In this document: piece by piece, positions 34,540 through 43,265 of the stretch | Numbering within the stretch: position 1 is the stretch's first letter | How the letters are laid out: the number at the start of each line of letters is the position of its first letter | Source of the DNA: Roseiflexus sp. RS-1 | GTDB taxonomy: Bacteria; Chloroflexota; Chloroflexia; Chloroflexales; Roseiflexaceae | Assembly: GCF_000016665.1 (NCBI RefSeq) | Contig: NC_009523.1 | Coordinates: 5,207,501-5,271,500 of the forward strand | Direction of reading: 5' to 3' | Length of the DNA stretch: 64,000 nt | Notes under the pieces: model-generated | Told to the model about the DNA's origin: nothing | Database searches by the model: none | What the model saw: only the letters and a program-made list of their open reading frames with translations | Made by a program: the position numbers and the translations under genes

Positions 34540-36675
34540 ATGCTTGCTGCCTTGCAGAAATTCCCCGCAACAATCGCGCGTCCTGTAGAGGTCGTGCGCG
34601 GCTATTCTCTCGAGACTCTGCGCGCCGACCTGGTAGCAGGCATAACCGTCGGGCTTGTGCTGCTGCCACAGGCGCTGGCATTTTCGCTCCTGGCGGGTCT
34701 GCCGCCGGAAATGGGGTTGTACTCCGCTATCGTCGCTTCAATCGTTGGCGCGCTCTGGGGATCATCGAGCCATCTGCACACCGGTCCGACGAATACGGCA
34801 TCCCTGCTCACCCTCTCGGTCATCCTGCCGCTCGCCACGCCTGGCACGCCTGAGTTTATTGCCGCAGCTGGCATGCTTGCGATCCTCGCCGGTGCGCTGC
34901 GCCTTGCCTTCGGTCTGGCGCGCCTGGGACTGCTGGTCAACTTCGTTTCCGACTCGGTCGCCGTTGGGTTCACAGCAGGCGCCGGCATTCTCATTATGTC
35001 CAATCAAATTGCGCCGATCCTGCGAATCGATCTTCCGATGGGTGCAAGTCTGGTCGATACGTTTGTTCTGAGTGCAGCCTCTATCGAACGCACCCACCTG
35101 CCGAGTCTCATCCTGGGTGTCGCAACCATCGTTCTCATTGCGGCGCTTCAACGGGTTCAGCGTCGCCTGCCGACCTTGCTCATCGCGCTGATCATCGTGT
35201 CCCTGGTCGCCTGGATGCTGCGCCTGGAGGAAGCCGGTGTGCGCACCCTGGGGGCGCTGCCGCAGTCGCTCCCTCCGTTCGCCAATCTGCCGCTCTTCGA
35301 TCTGAATCTGATTGGCGCACTGGCAAATGGTGCGCTGGCGGTCGCCATCATCGGGTTGGTGGAAGCATCGGCAATTGCTCGCGCGATAGCGACCCACTCG
35401 CAACAACGCCTCGACAGTAATCAGGAGTTTATCGGACAGGGGCTGGCAAACATCTGTGCCGGTCTGTTTTCGGGATATCCGTGCTCCGGGTCGTTCAACC
35501 GGTCGGCGCTCAGTCTTCAGGCAGGTGCGCGCACCGGTATGGGCAATGCATTTTCCGGAATCTTCGTCCTCCTGGCAATATTCCCGCTCGCGCCGCTCGT
35601 AGCGCACTTGCCGCGTCCGGTGCTGGCAGGCGCGCTGGCAATCACCGCCTGGAGCATGGTCGATTACCGGGCAATTGCTCGCATCTGGCGCGCTGATCGC
35701 ACCGATGGGGCGATTTCGCTCATCACCCTGGCGGCGACCCTTCTCGTTCCACTCCAGTTTGCCATCATCAGCGGCGTCCTCATGTCGCTCGGCGCATATC
35801 TGTGGCGCACCAGCGCGCCGCGGGTGCAGAGCGTGCTGCCAGATGCCGACTTTCGCCACTGGGAGTATCAACCGCATCTGCCGATGTGCCCGCAACTGGC
35901 GGTTGTCGATGTGCTTGGCGATCTCTACTTCGGCGCCGTCAACCACGTCGAAGAGCAGATGAACGCATTGATGACCCAAAATCCGTCGCAGCGGTTTCTC
36001 CTGTTGCGGATGCACAGCGTCCAGCGTTGCGACATCAGCGGCATCAAAATGCTCCAGATGATTGTGCGCCAGTACCGTGACCGCGGCGGCGGCGTCTATT
36101 TTGTGCGTGTGCGCCCGCCGGTGCGTCAGATCATGGACGTCTCCGGTTTTACGCAGTACGTGGGGGAAGACCATTTTCTGGACGAAGACCATGCCATCGA
36201 CTATCTCTTCCATCGCGTGCTCGATCCGGCAGTCTGCATTTATGAGTGTGAAGTGAAGGCGTTCCGCGAATGTCAGAACCTGCCGAAGCGTCCGTTGCCC
36301 GCCGAAGCCATTCCGCTCCTGCCGACAAACGTCGCCCCGGCGCCGGGTTCAACCATTGAGCCGCGCGAATTGTGGCGTCAGATCCGCAGTGCATCCCCGC
36401 CGCGCGTCATCGATGTGCGCGAGCCGCGTGAGTACCGTCAGGGGCACATTCCAGGCGCGGAGTTGCTGCCGCTCTACGAACTGCTGACCAATCCCGATCA
36501 GGTAAGCCGTGACCGACCTGTCGTCCTGGTTTGCCGGAGTGGGCACCGAAGCGAACGCGCCGCAGCCGCGCTGCTGAGTCGCGGGTTTGGTCGAGTGACC
36601 ATTCTGAGCGGCGGTATGCTGGCGTGGGAAGCCAGTGATCTGCTGATGGCGGTGGAGTTTGGGGGGGAACGTTGA
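34540..36675 (+). CDS. SulP-family anion transporter fused to STAS and rhodanese domains
   Basis: About 711 residues. A SulP/SLC26 membrane domain (about 10-420) has the signatures VLLPQALAFSLLAGLPPEMGL, HTGPTNTASLL and LFSGYPCSGSFNRSAL. A STAS domain (about 440-560, VVDVLGDLYFGAV, RMHSVQRCDISGIKML) follows, then a C-terminal rhodanese domain (about 610-705) with VIDVREPREYRQGHIPGAE and an intact catalytic loop CRSGHRS. The rhodanese suggests sulfur handling linked to sulfate or thiosulfate import (inference). The frame is open through the upstream array; the ATG at 34540 is the first after it, but no SD is evident. The TGA stop lies in the first unit of the next array. Confidence 0.88.
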   Translation: MLAALQKFPATIARPVEVVRGYSLETLRADLVAGITVGLVLLPQALAFSLLAGLPPEMGLYSAIVASIVGALWGSSSHLHTGPTNTASLLTLSVILPLATPGTPEFIAAAGMLAILAGALRLAFGLARLGLLVNFVSDSVAVGFTAGAGILIMSNQIAPILRIDLPMGASLVDTFVLSAASIERTHLPSLILGVATIVLIAALQRVQRRLPTLLIALIIVSLVAWMLRLEEAGVRTLGALPQSLPPFANLPLFDLNLIGALANGALAVAIIGLVEASAIARAIATHSQQRLDSNQEFIGQGLANICAGLFSGYPCSGSFNRSALSLQAGARTGMGNAFSGIFVLLAIFPLAPLVAHLPRPVLAGALAITAWSMVDYRAIARIWRADRTDGAISLITLAATLLVPLQFAIISGVLMSLGAYLWRTSAPRVQSVLPDADFRHWEYQPHLPMCPQLAVVDVLGDLYFGAVNHVEEQMNALMTQNPSQRFLLLRMHSVQRCDISGIKMLQMIVRQYRDRGGGVYFVRVRPPVRQIMDVSGFTQYVGEDHFLDEDHAIDYLFHRVLDPAVCIYECEVKAFRECQNLPKRPLPAEAIPLLPTNVAPAPGSTIEPRELWRQIRSASPPRVIDVREPREYRQGHIPGAELLPLYELLTNPDQVSRDRPVVLVCRSGHRSERAAAALLSRGFGRVTILSGGMLAWEASDLLMAVEFGGER

Positions 36676-37090
36676 AGGTTGAAGGTTGAAGGTTGCAGGT
36701 TGAAGCGTTGAAGGTTGGGACGTTGAGCGTTGAACGTTGAACGTGGAAGGTTGGGACGTGGAACGTGGAACGTTGGGACGTTGAACGTTGAAGGTGGAAG
36801 GTTGAAGGTTGCAGGTTGCAGGTTGAAGCGTTGAAGGTTGGGACGTTGAGCGTTGAAGGTTGGAGCGTTGCAGGTTGAAGCGTTGAAGGTTGGGACGTTG
36901 AGCGTTGAACGTTGAACGTTGAACGTGGCAGGTTGGGACGTTGGAGCGTTGAACGTTGAACGTGGCAGGTTGCAGGTTGGGACGTTGAAGGTTGGAACGT
37001 TGAACGTTGCAGGTTGGGGCGTTGAGCGTTGAGGCGTTGAGCGTTGAACGGATTAGGATGTTGAACGTTGAATATTGAACGGTAGAACGT
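36671..37090. repeat. long heptamer/octamer array, GTTGAAC/GTTGAAG/GTTGGGAC dialect
   Basis: About 420 bp and more than 50 units of the form GTKGnnn with occasional 8-bp units (GTTGGGAC, GTTGAAGC, GTTGGAGC). Blocks such as GTTGAAGC-GTTGAAG-GTTGGGAC-GTTGAGC recur three times, showing higher-order duplication. It begins on the stop codon of the SulP gene and ends just before the SD of the GlpX-like gene, filling the whole gap. Confidence 0.95.
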
Positions 37091-37111
37091 CAGAAAAATG
37101 GAGGCGCGTCG

Positions 37112-38107
37112 ATGATCCTGAGCCGCAATACTGGACTCGACCTGGTCCGCGCAACGGAAGCCGCTGCCATCAGCGCCGGGCGATGGATGGGGCTTGGACG
37201 TCGTGATGAAGCAAACGACGCGGCTGAGCAGGCAATGGCGGCGACGCTCGATCTGCTCGACATCGACGGACACATCGTTATCGGTGAGGAAGCGCGCTCA
37301 AAGGCAAAATCCGGTCTGGTCAGCGGTCGGCGGGTGGGGCGTGGCGGTCCGCCAGTTGATGTCGTTGTCGATCCCGTCGATGGGTTGCGTCTCCTGGCGC
37401 AGGGACGCTCCGGCGCCATTTCGGTCGCAGCTGTGGCGCCGCGTGGCGCCCTCTGGTCGCCCGCACCGGCAGCATATATGGATAAACTGGTCGTCAGCCG
37501 TGAAACGGCGCACGCGCTGGTGCCGGAATGTCTTGGCGCGCCCGCCGGATGGACGCTGGCGCTGATTGCGCGCACCCTCGGCAAAGAAATCCGCGACCTG
37601 GTGGTTTTTGTGCTTGATCGACCACGCCACACCGACCTGGTGAATGAAATTCGCGCAGCCGGTGCGCGCGTGATGCTGGCGGACGATGGCGATATTGCGG
37701 GAGCGGTGCTCGCCGCAATGCCGGGCGGACCGGTCGATCTCCTGATGGGAATTGGCGGCGCCGCTGAAGGCATTATTGCCGCCTGTGCGGTGCGTTCGCT
37801 GGGAGGTGCGATGCTTGCCCGTCTTGCGCCCCAGAGCGCCGCCGAACGTGAAGCGGTCGAGCGGAGCGGTCTCGACATACGCCGGGTGCTGACCTGCGAA
37901 GATATGGTAGCCACCAACGAAGTCTTCTTCGTCGCCACCGGCATCACCGACGGATTATTGTTGCACGGCGTGCGCTATCAGCGCGACCGCGCCGAGACGA
38001 ATTCGCTTATTCTCCGCTGTGAAACGCGCACACGCCGTATCATTCATGCTGAACACCTGCTTCATGATGTGCATGCCGTTGTAGGAAAGGAGCGAGAACC
38101 GCGATGA
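37112..38107 (+). CDS. GlpX-like (class II fructose-1,6-bisphosphatase family) protein with altered active site
   Basis: 331 residues with the GlpX fold pattern: NDAAEQAM, HIVIGEEARSK, VVVDPVDGLRLLAQGRSGAISV, GIGGAAEGIIAACAV and VFFVATGITDG. In active GlpX enzymes the loops read roughly KNAADGAAV, IGEGExDEAPML and DPxEGTNL; here they are DEANDAAE, IGEEARSKAKSG and DPVDGLRL. Several metal and phosphate ligands therefore differ, so it may use another sugar phosphate or be inactive. ATG follows GGAGG. It overlaps the next gene by 4 bp (ATGA). Confidence 0.8.
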   Translation: MILSRNTGLDLVRATEAAAISAGRWMGLGRRDEANDAAEQAMAATLDLLDIDGHIVIGEEARSKAKSGLVSGRRVGRGGPPVDVVVDPVDGLRLLAQGRSGAISVAAVAPRGALWSPAPAAYMDKLVVSRETAHALVPECLGAPAGWTLALIARTLGKEIRDLVVFVLDRPRHTDLVNEIRAAGARVMLADDGDIAGAVLAAMPGGPVDLLMGIGGAAEGIIAACAVRSLGGAMLARLAPQSAAEREAVERSGLDIRRVLTCEDMVATNEVFFVATGITDGLLLHGVRYQRDRAETNSLILRCETRTRRIIHAEHLLHDVHAVVGKEREPR

Positions 38108-39510
38108 CCACCCAGGCGAATCAACCAGACACGATGATCGCATCGATGCAAACGTGGCGTTCTTACCCCTATCGTCTCGTGCCCGACGATCCGCAACTGC
38201 ATTTCCCGCAGGCGGAAGGGTATCAGGATATGGCGAGCGACACCTACTACGCCTCCGGCGTCGTGCATGGCGAACGCACCGGCAAAGGGTATGCGTTCTT
38301 CGTCATCTTCGCCCGACTCTCCGGTTTTTCGAGCGCCCTCGGCATCGATATGCATCTGGGAGCGATCTTCGATCTGGCGAGCGGCGGATATACCACATTT
38401 GCATCTTATGACCTGCCGCCGCAGCGCTGGGTGCGCAAGCGCCTGACCATCACCCGCGGTGCACTCGGCGTCGCCTGGGATTCGCCGAACTGGAAGAGTC
38501 GTTTCTGGGCGCGCTATGATGCCGCTGGCGCGCCCATCCCCTTCGGCTACACACTCGATGTGTACGGGCGCGACAGTCGGGGCGATCCACTGGCGCTCGA
38601 TCTGATCGTAGACGCCGCCAAACCGCCGCAACCGGTCGGCGGTCCGGTTCACCGGGGCGCAATCACGGTTATGGGGCAACCGCAGACCCGATCCTACTTC
38701 CAGAGCCTGCGCTATCGCGGAATACTGCGCTGGCGCGGAGTGGAAGAACCGGTTCACGGCGAGATTGGATGGCTCGACCGGCAATGGTTCCCGGAGTATG
38801 TCGGCGCATACTCCGGCATACTCGCCGACCGTTACAGTCATCAATGGGCGCAGATGTCGCTCGACAACGAATGGGAACTCAGCCTGTGGCGGCACTTTGC
38901 GCGTCACGAACGCAACCGTGAGATTCCGTTCAGCGGCTTGACCATCACCGATCCGGCGGGGCAGACGCTGTTTACCGATGAGTACCATATCGAACCGCTC
39001 AGTTACTGTCGCGACGAAGGGTATGTCACGCCGCTCTACGCACCGATTCAGCGCGCCTTCGGCGTGCGTGGCGACGTGCGCTATTTTCTCGACGCCTACC
39101 GATTGCACGTTCCAATACTCAACCTGGTTGTTGTCAGCACTCCCCTGGCGCCTGCGCCAGCCCATCGTATGCCGGTTGATTACCTCACCGGACCAACCCT
39201 CCTGGAAGGAACGATGGAGGGCAAAAGGATAACCGGCTATGGGTTCAACGAACGCACCCTGGGACTGTGGCGACCGTGGGAGTTGTGCCAGGCGCTCGAC
39301 GACTCGCTGCGCCCGCTGATCAACGAAGGTGCAGCGCCGTCCAACCTGACGCAGGTGATGGAAACCGTGCGCATCGCCATCGATGCACAGCACACCGGCG
39401 AAGCGCGGCAGATTCTGGAGCGGCAAATGCGCCCGGCGCTCGACCCGCTCGCCGAACCGCAGCGCCAGAGGCTCATTCGTCTCTGCAACGATCTGATGGC
39501 GATCCTGTAG
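38104..39510 (+). CDS. AttH/CrtC-like (lipocalin-like) protein, possible carotenoid 1,2-hydratase relative
   Basis: 468 residues without a signal peptide. The two-lobed beta-rich AttH/CrtC pattern is visible: YASGVVHGERTGKGYAFFV near the start, then GYTLDVYGR, a central HGEIGWLDRQWFPEY, and WAQMSLDNEWELSLWRHF. CrtC hydrates the 1,2 double bond of acyclic carotenoids, and Roseiflexus-type organisms make 1-methoxylated carotenoids, so a pigment role is possible but unproven; many AttH proteins have other functions. The C-terminal 80 residues are helical and not part of the core. Coupled by ATGA overlap to the GlpX-like gene. Confidence 0.68.
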   Translation: MTTQANQPDTMIASMQTWRSYPYRLVPDDPQLHFPQAEGYQDMASDTYYASGVVHGERTGKGYAFFVIFARLSGFSSALGIDMHLGAIFDLASGGYTTFASYDLPPQRWVRKRLTITRGALGVAWDSPNWKSRFWARYDAAGAPIPFGYTLDVYGRDSRGDPLALDLIVDAAKPPQPVGGPVHRGAITVMGQPQTRSYFQSLRYRGILRWRGVEEPVHGEIGWLDRQWFPEYVGAYSGILADRYSHQWAQMSLDNEWELSLWRHFARHERNREIPFSGLTITDPAGQTLFTDEYHIEPLSYCRDEGYVTPLYAPIQRAFGVRGDVRYFLDAYRLHVPILNLVVVSTPLAPAPAHRMPVDYLTGPTLLEGTMEGKRITGYGFNERTLGLWRPWELCQALDDSLRPLINEGAAPSNLTQVMETVRIAIDAQHTGEARQILERQMRPALDPLAEPQRQRLIRLCNDLMAIL

Positions 39511-39769
39511 AGATGATCGCAGGGCGCTCGCACCTCACCTTCAACCTGCGCCCTTCCACCTGCCCGGTAATGATCTGGTACACCCCTGTGTGTATCATTC
39601 AAATAAACGTATTTCAGTGCACTGTCATTGCCATATCAGCACGAACCGGCGCCACGCCAGCGCACTGCGGAGCCGACCATCCTTATCACTCCGAATGGAT
39701 GGGAGAGCAACAGGCATCTGAGAGATACCAGATCATCAACACACAACGACATGCAAGGAGTAGACCGCA

Positions 39770-41056
39770 ATGACCATGACAAACGGGAAAATCGCCGCGA
39801 TTGAAGCCGAAAACGCCATGCTGCGTCAGCGCATCAGCGAGTTGGAAGCCCAACTGACCTCCCGCAACGACCATATCGCCCCGTCCAACCATCAAGAGAT
39901 CGAGGAATTTCGCGGTTTTCGCACGCTCATCGAAACGGCGCCGCAAGCCATCGGCATCATCACCCTCGATGGCGTCATCACCTATGCGAATGCTGCATTC
40001 TGCTCACTGATCGGCTACGACACGCTGATTGGCGCACATATGACGATGTTGCACTTCGAGGAAGATCTGCCAGTATTGCAGGCAAGTCTGCAGGACGTGA
40101 TGCACCACGGCGTCTGGCGCGGCGTCGCGCGCCTGCGCCGACGCGACGGCAGCGCCATTCCGGTGCGGATCAACGCCTTCGTCATCCGCGACGACGATGG
40201 GCAGCCAATGGCAATGACCGGCATGTTCGAAGACCTCACCGAAGAACTCCGGCGCGAGGAGCGGCTCCGCCTGTTCGAGGCGCTGGTCGAAAACGCCCCC
40301 GATGCCATCGGTGTCGCCGATTTCAAGGGCAACATCATCTACGCCAACGCTGCGTATCAGGCGTTGACCGGCTACGGCGAGCAACTGATCGGAATGAATG
40401 GCTTCGACTATATTGTTGAAGAGGATCATCGTTCAGCGCAGATCGCACTGGCACGCCTCGCCGAGGGGAAAGCAGCGTTTCTCGAGACGCACATCCGGCG
40501 CAAAGATGGCAGCATTGTGCCGGTGGCATCGACGATGTATGCGCAACCCGCGCCGGGCGGCGAGCTGCGGATCATTGGCTTCCTGCGCGACATCAGTGAC
40601 CAGAAGCGCGCCGAGGCGGAACGCTTCGCGCTCCAGCAGCAGGTAATCGAGGCGCAGCGCGCCGCCATCCGCGAACTCTCCACCCCGCTCATTCCGATCA
40701 GCGAGACGGCGGTGATTATGCCGCTGGTCGGCGCCATCGACAGCGCGCGGGCGCAGCAGATCATCGACACCCTGCTCGAAGGGGTCGCCGCTCATCGCGC
40801 GGAGATGGCGATTGTTGACATCACCGGGGTGCAGGTGGTCGATACGCAGGTCGCCAATGCGCTGGTGCGCGCCGCGCAGGCGGTGCGGCTGCTGGGGGCG
40901 CAGGTGATCCTGACCGGCATCAAGCCGCAGGTGGCGCAGACGCTGGTGCAGCTGGGGGTCAGCCTGGAAGGCATCCGCACCACCGGGTCACTCCAGACCG
41001 GCGTGCGCCTGGCGTTGACCGGGGATGCGACGAAACACCGGAATGGCAAACCATAG
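39770..41056 (+). CDS. PAS-PAS-STAS signalling protein (RsbR-like)
   Basis: 428 residues. A coiled coil (about 5-35) precedes two PAS domains (about 48-165 and 170-285, the second ending in the PAC-like IGFLRDISDQKRAE), a linker helix and a C-terminal STAS domain (about 300-415) with VDITGVQVVDTQVANALV, whose Thr is the expected phospho-acceptor. There is no kinase domain. It resembles the partial gene at the window start and the protein at 51955-53643. AAGGAG precedes the ATG. A hairpin terminator follows at 41091-41114. Confidence 0.92.
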   Translation: MTMTNGKIAAIEAENAMLRQRISELEAQLTSRNDHIAPSNHQEIEEFRGFRTLIETAPQAIGIITLDGVITYANAAFCSLIGYDTLIGAHMTMLHFEEDLPVLQASLQDVMHHGVWRGVARLRRRDGSAIPVRINAFVIRDDDGQPMAMTGMFEDLTEELRREERLRLFEALVENAPDAIGVADFKGNIIYANAAYQALTGYGEQLIGMNGFDYIVEEDHRSAQIALARLAEGKAAFLETHIRRKDGSIVPVASTMYAQPAPGGELRIIGFLRDISDQKRAEAERFALQQQVIEAQRAAIRELSTPLIPISETAVIMPLVGAIDSARAQQIIDTLLEGVAAHRAEMAIVDITGVQVVDTQVANALVRAAQAVRLLGAQVILTGIKPQVAQTLVQLGVSLEGIRTTGSLQTGVRLALTGDATKHRNGKP

Positions 41057-41090
41057 ACGCATGCCGGAAGGCAGCGTATTTCGTGACGGT

Positions 41091-41114
41091 CGAGGCGCGG
41101 CAAGCCGCGCCTCG
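41091..41114 (+). terminator. rho-independent-like terminator
   Basis: CGAGGCGCGGC (41091-41101) pairs perfectly with GCCGCGCCTCG (41104-41114), and ATTGGTTTTG follows. It lies 35 bp after the PAS-PAS-STAS stop codon. Confidence 0.65.
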
Positions 41115-41285
41115 ATTGGTTTTGCGAACAATGACTTCCTCTCATGTGGTGAGCGCCGTATGCCGGTTTGGGTGACAACCCTTTCCAATGACAACGCTCG
41201 CTTCACTTCTGCGGAACGCAGGGTTGGCGTGATTGTTCTGGCAATGATAGCGCTCTGGTTAAGCGAACCGCTGCACGGCATTCAC

Positions 41286-41521
41286 AGTTCACTCTGCGGT
41301 GAGCGGGGCGTGGCGCGCGTTTTCGGACCGCAAAAGGGAGCGACTCCGGAACAGGTGGCGATGCTGGAGCAGGGGTTGGAACACTACGCCAGCGTCATCC
41401 AGCGCGACATTGGACTGGATGTGCGTCTCAGTCCGGGCAGCGGCGCTTCGGGCGGTTTAGGCGCCGGTCTGCATGCCTTGCTCGGCGCAACGCTGCACAA
41501 TCGCTACGCTATTGTCATGCA
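41286..41521 (+). pseudogene. glycerate kinase fragment, part upstream of the IS66 insertion
   Basis: The frame reads SLCGERGVARVFGPQKGATPEQ onward to SGASGGLGAGLHALLGA, characteristic of the middle of GlxK-type glycerate 2-kinases, then IVMQ up to the insertion point. About 200 N-terminal residues of the family are absent; sequence further upstream in the same frame is unrelated. The gene was therefore already truncated, or its 5' end was replaced by the PAS-STAS region. It continues at 43258-43647 if the insertion and one copy of the 8-bp duplication are removed. Confidence 0.8.
41514..41521. repeat. 8-bp target-site duplication, left copy (GTCATGCA)
   Basis: GTCATGCA directly before the left end of the IS66-type element, repeated at 43258-43265 directly after the right end. 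Eight base pairs is the usual duplication length for IS66. Confidence 0.92.
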
Positions 41522-43257
41522 GTATCCTCTCCAAAACTGCTGGGCAGCGGGTGACGGCGGAGCCAAGATCTGGTAGACTACCAACATATGCAGATACCTG
41601 ACCTCAACCCCGACAGCATTGCCGATCTGGCAACCCGCCAGATCGTGATCCAGTTGCTGAACGTCATCGAGACGCTGGCGGCTGAGAACGCCGCCCTGCG
41701 GGTTGAAAACCAGAATCTGCGGGATGAGGTGGCACGGCTGAAGGGACGCTCGGGTAAGCCCGACATCAAACCACCCACGCCGCCGCCCAGCCCGCCGCCT
41801 GCGGATCATTCCTCGGAGGCCGAGCGCCGCACGCGCACGCCACGGGGCAAGCCGAAAAAGAACGCGACCCTGATTGTCACGCACGAGGAGCGCTGCGGGG
41901 TGGATCCGGCGACCCTGCCCCCCGATGCGGTGCGCCATGGGACAACCGATTCCATCGTGCAGCGCCTGCGCATCGACGTGGAGGTGGTCCGCTTCGTGCG
42001 GGAGCGGTGGTACGTCCCCAGCACCAACACGCTCATCACCGCACCGTTGCCGCCCGGCTACCGGGGTGGGTTTTGCCCCACGACCCATACCATCGTTCCC
42101 GCACTCGGTCACGGGGCAAACGTCAGTCAGCCCGCGCTGCTGCGCTTTCTGCGGGATGTCGGTCTGAAGATTGGCACGGGCACGGTGGCGCGCATGCTGC
42201 TGGATCCGAAGGGACGCTGGGCGGACGAAGCCGCCGCGATTCATCAAACCGGCCTCGCCACCGGGTCGTGGGTCGCCACCGACCAGACCAGTACCCGCGT
42301 GGATGGGCAGAACGAGGTCTGCCACGTTGTGGGCAATGCCTGGTTCACGAGCTATCATACCCGTCCCGGCGGCACGCGCCAGGATGTCCTGGCGGTCATC
42401 TGGGGCCAGGAACTCCGCTATCGCCTCAATGACGAGTCGCTGGCGTGGCTGCAGGCTCGCAGCCTGCCGCACACCCTGCTCCGCCGGCTGCGGGAGGCCC
42501 TGCCCCGCGGCACGGACATGACGGCGGCGGAACTCCAGCAGCACCTGACCAACGCCGGGATCACGCTCACCCCGCAGCAGGTACAGCCGGTCGGCGATGC
42601 GCTGGCGCTTGCCGCCTATCACGCCCAAACCCAGGCGCCCGTCCTGCGCTGGTTGCTGAGCGATGATGCCCCCGTGTATGACCACCTCACGACCACCCAC
42701 GCCCTGTGTTGGGTGCATGATTGGCGGCATTACGCCAAGCTTGCCCCACGGGCGCCCCATCATCAGGCCGAACTCGCCGCGTTTGGGGAACGCTATTGGA
42801 CGTTCTATCGCGACCTGCTGGCCTATCAACAGGCGCCCACTGCGGCGGAACGCGCACGGTTGGCGGATGCGTTTGACGCCTTGGTGGAAAAAGAGACCGG
42901 CTATGCGGCGTTGGATGACCGGATCAGCAAAACCGCCGACAAACGGACCCAGTTGTTGGCGGTGCTGAAACATCCCGACATTCCCCTGCACAATAATGAT
43001 ATGGAACTGGCGGCGCGACGCCGCGTGCGCAAACGCGATATCAGTTTCGGCCCTCAATCCCGAGACGGGGCACGGGCGTGGGATACCTTCCAAACCCTGG
43101 CCGCCACCGCCGCCAAACTCGGCGTGGGGTTCTTTCACTATCTCCGCGACCGCATCGTCACGCCGGAGACCACCCTCACCTTAGCCGAACGGGTAGCGCA
43201 ACGGGCGGGTATCGCTGTGCCTTCATCGGCCTGATCCAGCGCTTTTGGAGAGGATAC
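41522..43257 (+). mobile_element. complete IS66-family insertion sequence (single-ORF type)
   Basis: 1736 bp. The ends are inverted repeats of about 21 bp: left GTATCCTCTCCAAAACTGCT and right, read inward, GTATCCTCTCCAAAAGCGCT, with 19 of 21 positions matching. It contains one transposase gene and no TnpA/TnpB accessory genes, as in the ISBst12-like subgroup. Flanked by the 8-bp duplication GTCATGCA, it interrupts a glycerate kinase remnant. Intact ends and gene suggest a recent and possibly still active element. Confidence 0.93.
41588..43234 (+). CDS. tnpC: IS66-family transposase (TnpC)
   Basis: 548 residues. An N-terminal coiled coil (about 20-55, ENAALRVENQNLRDEVARLKG) is followed by a Pro-rich hinge, a basic segment with RGKPKKN, and the DDE domain. 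The likely catalytic residues are Asp in WVATDQTSTRVDG, Asp in LLSDDAPVYDH and Glu in NNDMELAARRRVRKRD. The C-terminal helper region is present and the frame is uninterrupted. It fills the element at 41522-43257. Confidence 0.94.
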   Translation: MQIPDLNPDSIADLATRQIVIQLLNVIETLAAENAALRVENQNLRDEVARLKGRSGKPDIKPPTPPPSPPPADHSSEAERRTRTPRGKPKKNATLIVTHEERCGVDPATLPPDAVRHGTTDSIVQRLRIDVEVVRFVRERWYVPSTNTLITAPLPPGYRGGFCPTTHTIVPALGHGANVSQPALLRFLRDVGLKIGTGTVARMLLDPKGRWADEAAAIHQTGLATGSWVATDQTSTRVDGQNEVCHVVGNAWFTSYHTRPGGTRQDVLAVIWGQELRYRLNDESLAWLQARSLPHTLLRRLREALPRGTDMTAAELQQHLTNAGITLTPQQVQPVGDALALAAYHAQTQAPVLRWLLSDDAPVYDHLTTTHALCWVHDWRHYAKLAPRAPHHQAELAAFGERYWTFYRDLLAYQQAPTAAERARLADAFDALVEKETGYAALDDRISKTADKRTQLLAVLKHPDIPLHNNDMELAARRRVRKRDISFGPQSRDGARAWDTFQTLAATAAKLGVGFFHYLRDRIVTPETTLTLAERVAQRAGIAVPSSA

Positions 43258-43265
43258 GTCATGCA
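43258..43265. repeat. 8-bp target-site duplication, right copy (GTCATGCA)
   Basis: Second copy of GTCATGCA, matching 41514-41521 and directly following the right inverted repeat of the IS66-type element. Confidence 0.92.

Noticed and set aside
36671-37090. possible CRISPR array
   Set aside because: Units are 7-8 bp without 25-40-bp repeats and spacers, and there are no cas genes.
41504-43138. 544-residue minus-strand ORF
   Set aside because: Antisense to the IS66 transposase, which has a coiled coil, DDE residues and matching element ends.
43078-43257. N-terminal part of an ORF running from IS66 into the kinase remnant
   Set aside because: The first 60 residues are an out-of-frame reading of the transposase 3' end; only the part after 43258 is kinase-like.
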